From: Flavobacterium sp. SH_e
GTDB taxonomy: Bacteria; Bacteroidota; Bacteroidia; Flavobacteriales; Flavobacteriaceae
Reading direction: 5' to 3'
Length of the DNA stretch: 64,000 nt
Assembly: GCF_025717045.1 (NCBI RefSeq)
Contig: NZ_JAOVZN010000003.1
Coordinates: 1-64,000 of the forward strand
Shown: in pieces, positions 1-8,624 of the stretch
How the letters are laid out: each line of letters begins with the position of its first letter
Position numbering within the stretch: the stretch's first letter is position 1
The notes under the pieces: model-generated
Seen by the model: only the letters and a program-made list of their open reading frames with translations
The model's database searches: none
What the model was told of the DNA's origin: nothing
Program-made: the position numbers and the translations under genes

Positions 1-1
1 A

Positions 2-505
2 ATCCAAAAACATTTAGCCGGTTTTGAATATGATCATCTATTGTTTTCATACCACGGAATTCCGGAGCGCCATATCCGCAAAGCTGATGTGACTAAATCC
101 CACTGTAAAATTGACGGCTCCTGCTGCAGCACAGCGTCACCTGCGCACGAATTCTGCTATCGCCACCAATGTTATGAAACTACAAGACAAGTCGTTAAAT
201 TATTAGGTCTTTCCGAAGATAAATACAGTCTGACATTTCAATCGCGACTGGCGGGAGACAAATGGCTGGAACCTTATACCGATGTCGAAATTGACAGCAT
301 GCCGGCCAATGGAATCAAGAGATTGGCAGTTGTAACGCCAGCTTTCGTTTCAGACTGTTTGGAGACTCTGGAAGAAATCGCAATGCGTGCCAAAGAAGAT
401 TTTCAGGCAAATGGAGGAGAAGAATTCCTGGCAATTCCTTGTCTGAATGATGGCGATGAATGGTGTGAGACTGTAGCGGGCTGGATTAATGATTGGGCAA
501 AATAG
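2..505 (+). CDS. hemH: Ferrochelatase, C-terminal part (5' end outside window)
   Basis: This is the last ~168 residues of ferrochelatase, which inserts Fe2+ into protoporphyrin IX in the last step of haem synthesis. The frame is open from base 2, so the gene starts upstream of the window. Visible family motifs are FSYHGIPERH (the conserved S-x-HG-x-P strand with the catalytic His), the QSR-x8-EPYT stretch, CLETLEEI and an acidic C-terminal IPCLNDGDEW. An internal TTG at 41 is not a believable start because the homology runs through it. Haem supply would matter for the FixL-like kinase at 4.9 kb, but that link is inference. Confidence 0.95.
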   Translation: MQKHLAGFEYDHLLFSYHGIPERHIRKADVTKSHCKIDGSCCSTASPAHEFCYRHQCYETTRQVVKLLGLSEDKYSLTFQSRLAGDKWLEPYTDVEIDSMPANGIKRLAVVTPAFVSDCLETLEEIAMRAKEDFQANGGEEFLAIPCLNDGDEWCETVAGWINDWAK

Positions 506-736
506 ATAATCGCAAAGGGATATCAGAACAGGCATCTGCCATAAGAATTTAAGCAACAGCAATATTGGGCTTTTAGATATTTTTCCCTTTTTATCATATG
601 CTTTAAAATTAGAAGCCTACCCAGTCAGTCCCCATCTCTCTAATCCAAAGACCAGACTGCATAATGCTTAAAAAAGAAAGAAGCCCTCAAATAAATGATT
701 GCGGCAGTATCGAATCGGCATCTGGCAGTGGTGCGG

Positions 737-1171
737 CTATTGCAGCCGAACCTCCCTGTAGATTTCAATTCTGCCTACAACATCAATATCCAAATTATAA
801 TCGATCTGCATTTCATAATTTTTATCAGTTAAAACAATCATCATGCTCTGGCAAACTTCATCATCTGGCCTTAAAACAGATTGTTTGGATAAAATTAGGA
901 AAATTGGCAGTGGCGATTTTGACAATCCATTAATCGCGGGCGTATTAAACCCTTCTCCTGGCGTTTCTTTAACAAATTGCAATCCGGGAAAATTCATCGG
1001 GTTTTTATCTATAAAGGACTGCAGCAGATTCAGCTCTTCTTTGCTAAACGAAAATGCGCTGATACCTGCATCATTAAAGCTTTCCAGCCTGTACCATGTA
1101 ACATTCACAATCATCTTTTTAAAATCGTGATTGTATTTAAAATTGGCAAGCTGTGTATTTAGTGTATACAT
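737..1171 (-). CDS. Hypothetical protein, 144 aa
   Basis: An unrecognised soluble protein with no signal peptide or membrane segment. The N-terminus (MYTLNTQLANFKYN) is followed by mixed alpha/beta sequence rich in Ile, Val and Asp and a C-terminal half with several short hydrophobic strands. It stands alone, on the opposite strand to hemH. I prefer it to the overlapping plus-strand frames because its composition is balanced and protein-like, while those frames are Cys/Ser-rich antisense translations. No function can be assigned. Confidence 0.6.
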   Translation of the reverse strand: MYTLNTQLANFKYNHDFKKMIVNVTWYRLESFNDAGISAFSFSKEELNLLQSFIDKNPMNFPGLQFVKETPGEGFNTPAINGLSKSPLPIFLILSKQSVLRPDDEVCQSMMIVLTDKNYEMQIDYNLDIDVVGRIEIYREVRLQ

Positions 1172-1434
1172 AGGTTAGGATTCCAATTAAAATGCTGATT
1201 TCTTTTTGCTATAATTTCAATTCAAAATAGGCTAATGGCAATCAAGAATAGAGAGATGTGCTGCTGCAGCAGCAATCATACTTATTAGCTGCTAAACATG
1301 CAATGCTAAATTAACATGAATTGCGCAAAAAAAAAATCATAAGAATGAAATTTGGAATCATTCCATATCGGGTCTATTATACCTAGTCCGCCGATACAGC
1401 CATTTATAATATCAAAATATAAAACCGCCCAGCA

Positions 1435-1875
1435 TTATCTTAGCCTGCTTAATGCATTTTCAAGCATAGATTTCTCCTGTATGCAGTCTTGTTCCAATGA
1501 GTCAAGTGTGTGCTCTAAAGCAGGATCATACTCTTGGATATGAGAAGCATACGCTTTAATATATTTTACTTTATTCTTAAAATGGTCAAGATGCCGCTGC
1601 GCTTCCAAAATATTGCTATTCATGTATTCCCGTTCGTCCTGCGGACAGGATTCCACGATATCGCTCTGCTGCTGGATCATCAGCTGCGCCGAATTTATTA
1701 TGCTGTCTGATTTCCTGCTCAGCAGACGCCACTTTTTTAGTGTCTTGCCCTCTATGTTTGAAATTTGCAGTGAATTGGAATCGCTATCATTTACGTTTGA
1801 ATCTGTCCAATCCTTTTTCTGGCAGCAATACAGTAGAAATGTACTTAGGGCAAGCAATGCTATCTTAGTTTTCAT
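1435..1875 (-). CDS. Small exported protein with Cys-Cys signal end, paralogue of 16393-16833
   Basis: 146 aa. The N-terminus MKTKIALLALSTFLLYCCQKK is a short hydrophobic signal ending in Cys-Cys, perhaps a non-canonical lipobox. The rest is charged and probably helical. The same layout recurs in the protein at 16393-16833: MKTK start, CCQ, an 'NIE..TLKKW' block, 'VKYIK.YA' and a 'HTLDSL....QEK..LE.AL' C-terminus. The two paralogues flank most of the stress island. Function unknown; a cell-envelope role is inferred from the signal only. Confidence 0.7.
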   Translation of the reverse strand: MKTKIALLALSTFLLYCCQKKDWTDSNVNDSDSNSLQISNIEGKTLKKWRLLSRKSDSIINSAQLMIQQQSDIVESCPQDEREYMNSNILEAQRHLDHFKNKVKYIKAYASHIQEYDPALEHTLDSLEQDCIQEKSMLENALSRLR

Positions 1876-1942
1876 AATTTATTTTTTATTTGGCTTTCAC
1901 CGCTGTACTGAATTGCCAGCCAGCAGATAAAGGGTTTTCAAA

Positions 1943-2152
1943 TCAGAACTTTTCCGCTTTAGCGCTTTTTCCTGATGCCCAATTCTTTCTCTTGAAGCTT
2001 TTTTCAATGGCTGGCGAAAATGATTTAAAATCTGTATGGTCTAGAAGGCCTGCAAGTTCATTTGAACTCCGAAACTCATTGCCGGTTTTGCCATACCTGC
2101 GTATTGTCTCAAAAACTGACACGCTTTTTTCTGATGATTCATTTGTTTTCAT
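1943..2152 (-). CDS. Small hypothetical protein, 69 aa
   Basis: A short, basic, Ser/Lys-rich ORF starting MKTNESSEKSVSV. A start at 2182 would add ten residues; I chose 2152 because MKTN is a typical local N-terminus and the extension looks non-coding. It diverges from ppsA and shares its intergenic gap with the two Crp/Fnr-like sites at 2248 and 2300, so it could belong to the same regulon. No domain is recognised and it may not be a real gene. Confidence 0.35.
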   Translation of the reverse strand: MKTNESSEKSVSVFETIRRYGKTGNEFRSSNELAGLLDHTDFKSFSPAIEKSFKRKNWASGKSAKAEKF

Positions 2153-2247
2153 GGCACTACTATTATCGTAATAAAATGGCATCTCCCATTGCCCCGTTTG
2201 GCAATATCCAATCTGGCTAATTTAATGCATAATTGGCCGCTGAAAAA

Positions 2248-2259
2248 TGACCTTGATCA
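2248..2259. promoter_or_regulatory. Candidate Crp/Fnr-type operator, distal ppsA site
   Basis: TGACCTTGATCA fits TGAy-N4-rTCA. It lies 127 bp upstream of the ppsA start, in the gap shared with the divergent small ORF. The pattern recurs at 2300, 7164, 13112, 13154, 13176, 17025, 19999 and 20021. Binding by the Crp/Fnr-type response regulator encoded at 6104-7153 is inferred. Confidence 0.55.
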
Positions 2260-2299
2260 CAAAAGCAAAATATCTCCTCTCAAAATATAAGCAGGGCTG

Positions 2300-2311
2300 T
2301 GACAATCATCA
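2300..2311. promoter_or_regulatory. Candidate Crp/Fnr-type operator, proximal ppsA site
   Basis: TGACAATCATCA fits TGAy-N4-rTCA and is identical to the site at 13112. It starts 52 bp after the distal site, about five helical turns, so two dimers could sit on one DNA face before ppsA. Confidence 0.55.
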
Positions 2312-2385
2312 TTTTAAACCGGACTGCGCTGCTCTACCTTTATTTTATCATAATCCGCATAAATTGCAATCTGATTTAACAAAAA

Positions 2386-4794
2386 ATGGAAAAGCTCATC
2401 TTAAAATTTAACGAAATAGGAATTGATGACATCAATAAAGTTGGGGGAAAAAATGCCTCTTTGGGCGAAATGTACAATAACCTCGCCTCCAAAGGAATTC
2501 GAATTCCAAATGGGTTTGCCATTACCACTATGGCATATAAATACTTCATAGAATACAACAAGCTGAGAGCTCCCTTGCAGGAATTGCTGGCCAAATTAGA
2601 TGTATCTGAATTTACTAATTTAACCGAAATTGGATCCAAAGCTCGAAAGCTGATCCTAGAGGGCAGATTTCCTCTTGCTTTAGAAACCAGCATAACGGCA
2701 GGCTATAATTCCCTATCAGATAATAAGGAAAGAGACTTTGCCGTAGCGGTAAGAAGCAGCGCAACGGCAGAGGACCTATCTGCTGCCAGCTTTGCAGGAC
2801 AGCATGATTCTTATCTCAATATAAAAGGCAGCGTTCCCTTGATTTATGCAGTGAAATGCTGCTTTGCTTCACTTTATACAGACAGAGCCATTAAATACAG
2901 GCAAGATAAAGGTTTTGATCACAACAGCGTATTCCTTTCTGTAGGCATACAGCAGATGGTACGCTCCGACCTTGGCTGTTCCGGCATCGGTTTTACCCTT
3001 GAACCTGAATCAGGATTTCGTGATGTGGTGCACATTGCCGGAACATGGGGACTCGGAGAGACAATTGTGCAGGGCACTGTTACTCCAGATGAATTTATTA
3101 TATTTAAAACTTCTCTTAAAAAAGGCAGGAAGGCAATTCTGCAGAAAAATCTTGGCAGCAAAAGCAGATTGCTTGCCTATAATGATAATGCCTCAGGCAC
3201 CAATTCAACAATTCTAAAAATAACCCCCAGAAAATATAGCGGAAGCTTTGTTTTGGAAGACCCAGAAATAGAAAATCTGGCAAGATGGGCTGTCATCATT
3301 GAAGATTACTATCAAAAACCCATGGATTTTGAATGGGCCAAAGACGGGCTCAGCGGTGAACTCTACATCATTCAGGCAAGACCGGAAACGGTGCACTCCA
3401 TAGCCAGACCATTATCGGTGACATCGTATAAATTACTAAACAAAGAGAAAGCTATAACAAGCGGCCAAGCAATCGGACAGGCAGTAATCACCGGCATTGC
3501 AAGGATATTATATTCTGTCGCAGATTTGGGACTGATCCAAAAAGGAGAGATTCTGGTAACTGATTATACAAGTCCTGACTGGGATCCTGTCCTTAAAAAA
3601 GCGGCCGGAATCATTACCAACAAAGGAGGAAGAACAAGCCACGCCTCCATTGTAGCTAGAGAACTGGGGACACCTGCGATAGTCGGCACATCAAATGCTA
3701 CCGAGCTTATTAAGAGTGGAGATCTTATTACCCTGAGCTGCGCTGAAGGCAAAACAGGCTATGTATATAAGGATAAGGCGCAATTTATACGCACAAGCAC
3801 AGTTCTCGACAACCTTCCGCTTCCCATAAAACCTAAAGCCCAGCTTATAGTCTCTGAACCAGAAAGGGCATTCGAACTTGCAATGTATCCCAGCCACGGT
3901 GTCGGGCTGCTGCGCATGGAATTCATTATCACCCATAAGGTCAAAATTCATCCTATGGCCCTGATACATCCCGAAAAAATTACGGATCACAAGCAAAAAT
4001 CAGAGATCGAGATGCTCACCATGAACTATTCCGACAAAAAGCAGTACATGGTCGACAAGCTCTCCCAGGGCATCGCGGTAATTGCAGCCGCTTTTTATCC
4101 TAAAGAAGTCATCGTAAGAATGAGCGATTTCAAAACCAACGAATATGCAGGGCTTTTGGGCGGAACAGCTTTTGAGCCTGTCGAAGAGAACCCCATGCTG
4201 GGCTTCAGGGGAGCCTCACGCTACTATCATGAAAATTACCGAGAAGGATTTGAGCTTGAATGCCGTGCACTCAAAACAGTACGGGATGAAATGGGGCTTA
4301 CCAATGTAAAGCTGATGATCCCATTCTGCCGCACTCCCCAGGAAGGAGAGAAAGTCCTCTCCATTATGGGTGATTACGGTCTAAAACAGGCAGAAAACGG
4401 CCTTGAAATATATGTGATGGCAGAAATCCCCTCAAATGTGCTGCTCGCCGGAAAATTTGCTGATATTTTTGACGGTTTCTCTATTGGATCCAACGACCTC
4501 ACCCAGCTCACACTGGGCATTGACCGAGACTCTACCCTCACTGCCGATCTTTTTGACGAGCAGAATCCCGCCAGCAAAAAATTCATCCGAAAGATGATCA
4601 AAACCGCAGTCAAAAAAAATAAGAAAATCGGGTTATGCGGCCAGGCTCCCAGCGACTCCCCTGCTTTTACGGAGTTTCTGGTAAAAGAAGGCATCAGCAG
4701 CATTTCTTTTAATCCCGATGCCCTAATTGATGGCATAAGACATATAAATGAAAGCTGTAAGCAAAACTGTCGAGGCAGCAGACAAAAGCCTTAA
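2386..4794 (+). CDS. ppsA: Phosphoenolpyruvate synthase
   Basis: 802 aa, full length for the family. It converts pyruvate, ATP and water to PEP, AMP and phosphate, feeding gluconeogenesis. Order of domains: N-terminal PPDK/ATP-binding domain (about 10-340, starting with the typical 'GGKNASLGEM'), the mobile phosphohistidine domain with GGRTSHAS (His about residue 419), and the C-terminal PEP/pyruvate-binding barrel (about 480-790), which has GSNDLTQ and the catalytic Cys in LCGQAPSD (about residue 751). It stands first in the stress island, before the kinase and regulator genes, behind two candidate Crp/Fnr-type sites. This suggests PEP-side carbon flow is raised under the island's inducing condition (inference). 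Confidence 0.95.
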   Translation: MEKLILKFNEIGIDDINKVGGKNASLGEMYNNLASKGIRIPNGFAITTMAYKYFIEYNKLRAPLQELLAKLDVSEFTNLTEIGSKARKLILEGRFPLALETSITAGYNSLSDNKERDFAVAVRSSATAEDLSAASFAGQHDSYLNIKGSVPLIYAVKCCFASLYTDRAIKYRQDKGFDHNSVFLSVGIQQMVRSDLGCSGIGFTLEPESGFRDVVHIAGTWGLGETIVQGTVTPDEFIIFKTSLKKGRKAILQKNLGSKSRLLAYNDNASGTNSTILKITPRKYSGSFVLEDPEIENLARWAVIIEDYYQKPMDFEWAKDGLSGELYIIQARPETVHSIARPLSVTSYKLLNKEKAITSGQAIGQAVITGIARILYSVADLGLIQKGEILVTDYTSPDWDPVLKKAAGIITNKGGRTSHASIVARELGTPAIVGTSNATELIKSGDLITLSCAEGKTGYVYKDKAQFIRTSTVLDNLPLPIKPKAQLIVSEPERAFELAMYPSHGVGLLRMEFIITHKVKIHPMALIHPEKITDHKQKSEIEMLTMNYSDKKQYMVDKLSQGIAVIAAAFYPKEVIVRMSDFKTNEYAGLLGGTAFEPVEENPMLGFRGASRYYHENYREGFELECRALKTVRDEMGLTNVKLMIPFCRTPQEGEKVLSIMGDYGLKQAENGLEIYVMAEIPSNVLLAGKFADIFDGFSIGSNDLTQLTLGIDRDSTLTADLFDEQNPASKKFIRKMIKTAVKKNKKIGLCGQAPSDSPAFTEFLVKEGISSISFNPDALIDGIRHINESCKQNCRGSRQKP

Positions 4795-4919
4795 CGGGCA
4801 GTCAGGCAGCCGGTTTTAAAAGAAACAAAAAACACCTTCAGATGATTATTTTAATAGGCCAGACCATTGATTATCAAAAACATTTAACGATATTTGTTAC
4901 TGTATAATTCCAATGGCAG

Positions 4920-6107
4920 ATGAAAAACCAGGCGCTTTTAAATGCTATAATTGAAAATGCAATAGACGGGATCATTACAATTAATGACAAAGGTATTGTA
5001 GAGTCGATAAATCCGTCAGCATGCCGGCTTTTTTTATATGACCCCCAGGATGTCATCGGAAAAAACATTTCCATTCTGATGCCTTCACCCGACCGTGAGA
5101 AGCATGATTCCTATCTTGAAAGCTACAAATCTTCTGGAATTCCTCATATTATTGGTCATGGAAGGGATGTGCTGGGACGAAAAAAAGACGGCAATATATT
5201 TCCTTTCCGCCTTGGTGTGAGTGAAGTCAAATTTGAGGATACAAGAATTTTTGCAGGTTTTATACACGATCTAAGCCATCAGAAAGAAGCAGAAAACCGG
5301 CTGATGCAATATACACAGCATCTGGAAGAGCTGGTTAAAGACCGCACTATCATATTAAATGAGACCATCGAGGCTCTCACAAATGCCAAAGAGGAAGTAA
5401 GTACTACTCTGGAAAAAGAAAAAGAACTTCATCAGATAAAGAGCAGGCTTTTATCAATGGCCTCCCACGAATTCAGGACCCCGCTGAGCACCATCCAGCT
5501 TTCTTCCTCCTTGATGCAGCGCTATGCCGAAGGATTGAACAGCCCCAAGATTGACGCTCATCTGCTGAAAATAAAAAGCGCCGTAGCCAATCTGACCGTT
5601 ATACTGGATGATTTTCTTCTTCTTGAAAAAGCGGAAGCCAATAAAATAACACTGCAGGTTTCGTGTTTTGATCTTCAGGTCTTTATTAAGGAATTATTGG
5701 GAGAGCTGAAGCTGCTCACCAAAAAAAAACAGAAAATAATCAGCAGGCCAAATAACGAAATTACACTGGTAAAACTAGATAAAAACCTTCTTAAAAACTG
5801 CATCATCAATCTGGTCTCCAATGCCATAAAATATTCAGGCGAGGAAACTGAAATTGAAATCTGGACCACCCTTGACAGTAATAAGATAGCTCTCAATATC
5901 AAAGATAACGGCATCGGGATACCACAGGAAGACCAGGAGCATTTGTTTGAAGCCTTTTTCAGAGCCCATAATACAGGAAATATTCCGGGCACCGGTCTGG
6001 GACTCCATATAGTTTCACGTTATGTAAAAATTATGAACGGCTCCATATCTTTTAAAAGCGCCGTTGATAAAGGAACCTTGTTTACCATTGAACTGCCGTG
6101 TTTATGA
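4920..6107 (+). CDS. PAS-domain sensor histidine kinase with FixL-like (haem-type) PAS
   Basis: 395 aa, no membrane segment, so cytoplasmic. PAS domain about 5-118, coiled linker 120-170, HisKA with SMASHEFRTPL (phospho-His 183), then a HATPase with NLVSNAIKYS, DNGIGIP and GTGLGL. The PAS core PDREKHDSY...PHIIGHGR...KKDGNIFPF follows the FixL haem PAS nearly block by block. His62 aligns with the proximal haem ligand of Bradyrhizobium FixL (His200), His76 with His214 and Arg82 with the O2-contacting Arg220; the position of Arg206 is Ser. An O2- or redox-sensing role is therefore likely but unproven. The stop overlaps the start of the next gene by ATGA, so kinase and regulator are translationally coupled. 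Confidence 0.85.
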   Translation: MKNQALLNAIIENAIDGIITINDKGIVESINPSACRLFLYDPQDVIGKNISILMPSPDREKHDSYLESYKSSGIPHIIGHGRDVLGRKKDGNIFPFRLGVSEVKFEDTRIFAGFIHDLSHQKEAENRLMQYTQHLEELVKDRTIILNETIEALTNAKEEVSTTLEKEKELHQIKSRLLSMASHEFRTPLSTIQLSSSLMQRYAEGLNSPKIDAHLLKIKSAVANLTVILDDFLLLEKAEANKITLQVSCFDLQVFIKELLGELKLLTKKKQKIISRPNNEITLVKLDKNLLKNCIINLVSNAIKYSGEETEIEIWTTLDSNKIALNIKDNGIGIPQEDQEHLFEAFFRAHNTGNIPGTGLGLHIVSRYVKIMNGSISFKSAVDKGTLFTIELPCL

Positions 6108-7153
6108 ATAAAGTGCTTATTATCGAAGATAATGACAATATCAGAGAAAATGTTGTCGAAATACTGGAACTTTCAGGCTATAAGGCTTTTTCCGCTGAAA
6201 ATGGGAAAAAAGGGGTTGAATTGGCCCTTAGAATAATTCCTGATATTGTATTGTGTGACATTATGATGCCTGAACTTGATGGTTACGGCGTAGTGCACAT
6301 TCTGCATAAAAATCCGCAGACACAGGTCATTCCTATCATCTTTTTAACCGCTAAAGCAGAAAGGGCCGATCTTAGAAAAGGCATGGAACTGGGCGTTGAC
6401 GACTATCTGAGCAAACCATTTGATGACCTGGAACTTCTGAAAGCTATAGAAGCCAGGCTCAAAAAGAAGGAGGCGCAACAGCTATTTTACGGACAGACCC
6501 CTGAGAACCTTGATACAATAATTTCAAAAGAAGACGGACTCGCGAAACTTAAGGAAATTATGCTTGAAAGGAGTTCCAGAAAGTATAAAAAAAACCAGTA
6601 TATCCATTATGAAGGTGATCGTGTTACAGGCATATACTACATCATAAGCGGAAAAGTCAAAACAGTGAAGCTTACGGAAGAAGGCCGTGAGCTTATTACC
6701 GGCATTTATAAAGAAAATGATTATCTGGACATCAGTGTATTATTTTCAAAAGATACTTATAAAGATACCACTATCGCTCTGGAGGAAACAGAACTCAGCT
6801 TCCTTCCTATTGAACAGCTCGACAAGCTGCTTTTTCTCTATCCGGCTGTAGGGGCTAAATTTATCAAGATCCTTTCCAATGATATGAAGGACAAGGAATC
6901 CCGCCTATTGCAGATTGCCTATATGTCGGTCAGAAAAAGAATTGCCCAAGCAATCGTCCAATTATTGCTGCAGCATAGCAGTGACGGCTCCACCATCAAA
7001 TTCAGCCGCGATGATCTCGCCGCATTTTCAGGCACCTCTCCTGAAACGGTAAGCCGAACATTAAGCGATTTTAAGGAAGAGGGATTAATTGAAAAAACTT
7101 CAGGGGCAATCCGCATTCTTAATCTGGAAAAACTCAGCAAAATCAAAAACTGA
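6104..7153 (+). CDS. Response regulator with Crp/Fnr-type output (REC-cNMP-HTH_Crp)
   Basis: 349 aa from ATG 6104; a GTG two codons earlier is possible. The receiver domain spans 1-120 with acidic residues D9/D11, phospho-acceptor D52 (LCDIMMPE), T82 and K104. A cyclic-nucleotide-binding-like beta roll spans about 150-245, then the long Crp helix and a winged HTH at 280-349. The recognition helix reads SPETVSRTL; E314, S317 and R318 form the ExxSR signature of Fnr-type readers of TGA half sites. The protein lacks the Cys cluster of Fe-S Fnr, so input should come by phosphorylation from the upstream kinase. It is the natural candidate to bind the TGAy-N4-rTCA sites of this island. Confidence 0.88.
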   Translation: MNKVLIIEDNDNIRENVVEILELSGYKAFSAENGKKGVELALRIIPDIVLCDIMMPELDGYGVVHILHKNPQTQVIPIIFLTAKAERADLRKGMELGVDDYLSKPFDDLELLKAIEARLKKKEAQQLFYGQTPENLDTIISKEDGLAKLKEIMLERSSRKYKKNQYIHYEGDRVTGIYYIISGKVKTVKLTEEGRELITGIYKENDYLDISVLFSKDTYKDTTIALEETELSFLPIEQLDKLLFLYPAVGAKFIKILSNDMKDKESRLLQIAYMSVRKRIAQAIVQLLLQHSSDGSTIKFSRDDLAAFSGTSPETVSRTLSDFKEEGLIEKTSGAIRILNLEKLSKIKN

Positions 7154-7163
7154 ATTTCAAATA

Positions 7164-7175
7164 TGATCGAGATCA
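7164..7175. promoter_or_regulatory. Candidate Crp/Fnr-type operator before hsp20
   Basis: TGATCGAGATCA has perfect TGAT/ATCA half sites. Its centre is 51-52 bp upstream of the -7 box at 7221, about -63 from the expected transcription start, close to the -61.5 spacing of class I Crp/Fnr activation. Confidence 0.65.
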
Positions 7176-7220
7176 CGTAATGCAGTGATTACTCTCATTC
7201 TTCAAACCGCCAATACGTTG

Positions 7221-7228
7221 TATTTTTG
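7221..7228 (+). promoter_or_regulatory. Bacteroidota -7 box of hsp20
   Basis: TATTTTTG matches the TAnnTTTG -7 element of Bacteroidota sigma factors, 42 bp before the hsp20 ATG. I see no TTG at the -33 position, which suits a promoter that needs an activator. Confidence 0.6.
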
Positions 7229-7269
7229 AGTAATTCATTTCAGAATGTTTAACTTAAATTTTTTACACA

Positions 7270-7722
7270 ATGACAACACTTGTTCCAACAAAGAAGAAAA
7301 ACAGCAATGGTCTTGGCATTTTTGAAGATTTTTTTACCGATCATTTTCTTGATATTCCATCTTTTTTTGCCTTTGCAAATCAAAATGGGTCATCGCTGCC
7401 TCAGGCTAATATCATTGAAAACAATGCTGATTTTGAAATTGAAATCGCAGCGCCGGGTCTTGCAAGCAAAGACTTTAAGGCTGAAATAAAAAATGGCGTT
7501 TTGAACATTAGCGCCCAAAAAGAAGAGGAATCAGAGCAGGAAGATAAAAATTTCAGAAAAAAAGAGTTTTCCTTCACCTCATTCAGCCGCTCTTTTGTAC
7601 TGCCTGAAAATATAGCAGAAGATAAAATCGATGCTAAATATAATAACGGGGTCTTAAAACTGACCCTTCCTAAAAAGAAAAGCAGTCCCGTAAAACCGGT
7701 GCAGCACATTGCAATTAACTAA
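7270..7722 (+). CDS. Small heat shock protein, Hsp20/alpha-crystallin family
   Basis: 150 aa, ATP-independent holdase chaperone of the cytoplasm. The N-terminus has an FFTDHFLDIPSFFAF segment of the kind that starts bacterial Hsp20 proteins. The alpha-crystallin domain (about 45-140) has 'ADFEIEIAAPGL', a KEEE-rich loop, 'FSRSFVLPENI' and the closing 'NGVLKLTLPKK'. The C-terminal tail lacks an obvious I-x-I motif. It has its own promoter with a Crp/Fnr-like site and a terminator directly behind it. Confidence 0.95.
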   Translation: MTTLVPTKKKNSNGLGIFEDFFTDHFLDIPSFFAFANQNGSSLPQANIIENNADFEIEIAAPGLASKDFKAEIKNGVLNISAQKEEESEQEDKNFRKKEFSFTSFSRSFVLPENIAEDKIDAKYNNGVLKLTLPKKKSSPVKPVQHIAIN

Positions 7723-7727
7723 CTATG

Positions 7728-7759
7728 AATCGGGATGTTACATACACCATCCCGATTTT
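7728..7759 (+). terminator. Intrinsic terminator after hsp20
   Basis: A perfect 10-bp stem (AATCGGGATG / CATCCCGATT) with a 10-nt loop and a short T run, starting 6 bp after the hsp20 stop. The next gene is then reached by read-through or by its own promoter. Confidence 0.75.
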
Positions 7760-7792
7760 GCATCAATCCAGTTGAGAACCAAACCGCCTGTT

Positions 7793-8623
7793 ATGAAAGT
7801 TATTAAGCACTCAGGACACGTTGTTCCATTCGACAGACAAAAATTAAAGCGTTCGCTTCAAAAATCCGGCGCCAGCCCAGAACTTATAGAACAGACTTTA
7901 CAGAGTATCGAAAATCAGCTGTATGAGGGCATAAGTACAAAAGAAATATACAAACTGGCTTTTGCAATCTTAAAAAAAGCCTCAAACGGCCATGCGGCAC
8001 GCTACAACCTTCGTCATGCGCTTCAGCTTCTTGGCCCCGATGGCTTTTTCTTTGAAAAATTCATTTCAAGATTATATCAGGCAGAAGGCTATGATGCCAA
8101 AACAAACCTGACGCTTCAAGGCAAGTGCGTGACGCATGAAGTGGATATTGCACTTAAAAAAAACAATACCGTCTGGATGGCTGAATGCAAATTCCACAGC
8201 AGCAGGGAAAGCGCCTCCGATGTGAAGGTTCCAATGTATATTCTCTCACGATTTAATGATCTTAAAGCACTCCAGCATACTATCTTCTCGGGCAGGGAAA
8301 CTTTTGCCTGCTGCCTGCTGGTAACCAATAACCGTTTTACAAAAGATGCCGAAACTTTTGCACTCTGCTCAGGAATCAGCCTTTTGAGCTGGGATTTCCC
8401 CAAGGACAACGGAATTAAAAACAAAATTGACAAAGGAATGCTTTATCCGATAACCTGCCTGACGACCCTCTCGCTGGTTGAAAAAGAAAAACTGCTGATT
8501 TTAAACCTGTTATTAGTCAAAGATATTGTAACTGATTCTAAGAGTCTTTCAAAAATCGGTCTGAGTGAGAACAGAATCAGGAATGTATTAAAAGAGGCTT
8601 CACAAATCTGTAACTTTATTTAA
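7793..8623 (+). CDS. ATP-cone domain fused to Mrr-like restriction endonuclease domain
   Basis: 276 aa from ATG 7793. The frame stays open to 7709, but the extra residues overlap hsp20 and its terminator and look non-coding. Residues 1-85 are an ATP-cone, the nucleotide-sensing module of ribonucleotide reductases and NrdR ('VIKHSGHVVPFDRQKLKRSL'). Residues 86-210 resemble an Mrr-type PD-(D/E)xK nuclease with E116-V-D118 and E131-C-K133 as the likely metal site. The C-terminus has a small helical unit. A nuclease gated by ATP/dATP level is the simplest reading (inference). It sits one base before the next start, so it is co-transcribed with the beta-CASP gene. Confidence 0.8.
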   Translation: MKVIKHSGHVVPFDRQKLKRSLQKSGASPELIEQTLQSIENQLYEGISTKEIYKLAFAILKKASNGHAARYNLRHALQLLGPDGFFFEKFISRLYQAEGYDAKTNLTLQGKCVTHEVDIALKKNNTVWMAECKFHSSRESASDVKVPMYILSRFNDLKALQHTIFSGRETFACCLLVTNNRFTKDAETFALCSGISLLSWDFPKDNGIKNKIDKGMLYPITCLTTLSLVEKEKLLILNLLLVKDIVTDSKSLSKIGLSENRIRNVLKEASQICNFI

Positions 8624-8624
8624 A

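Noticed and set aside
664..1162. Several plus-strand ORFs across the 737-1171 gene
   Set aside because: Cys/Ser-rich antisense translations of a better minus-strand ORF.
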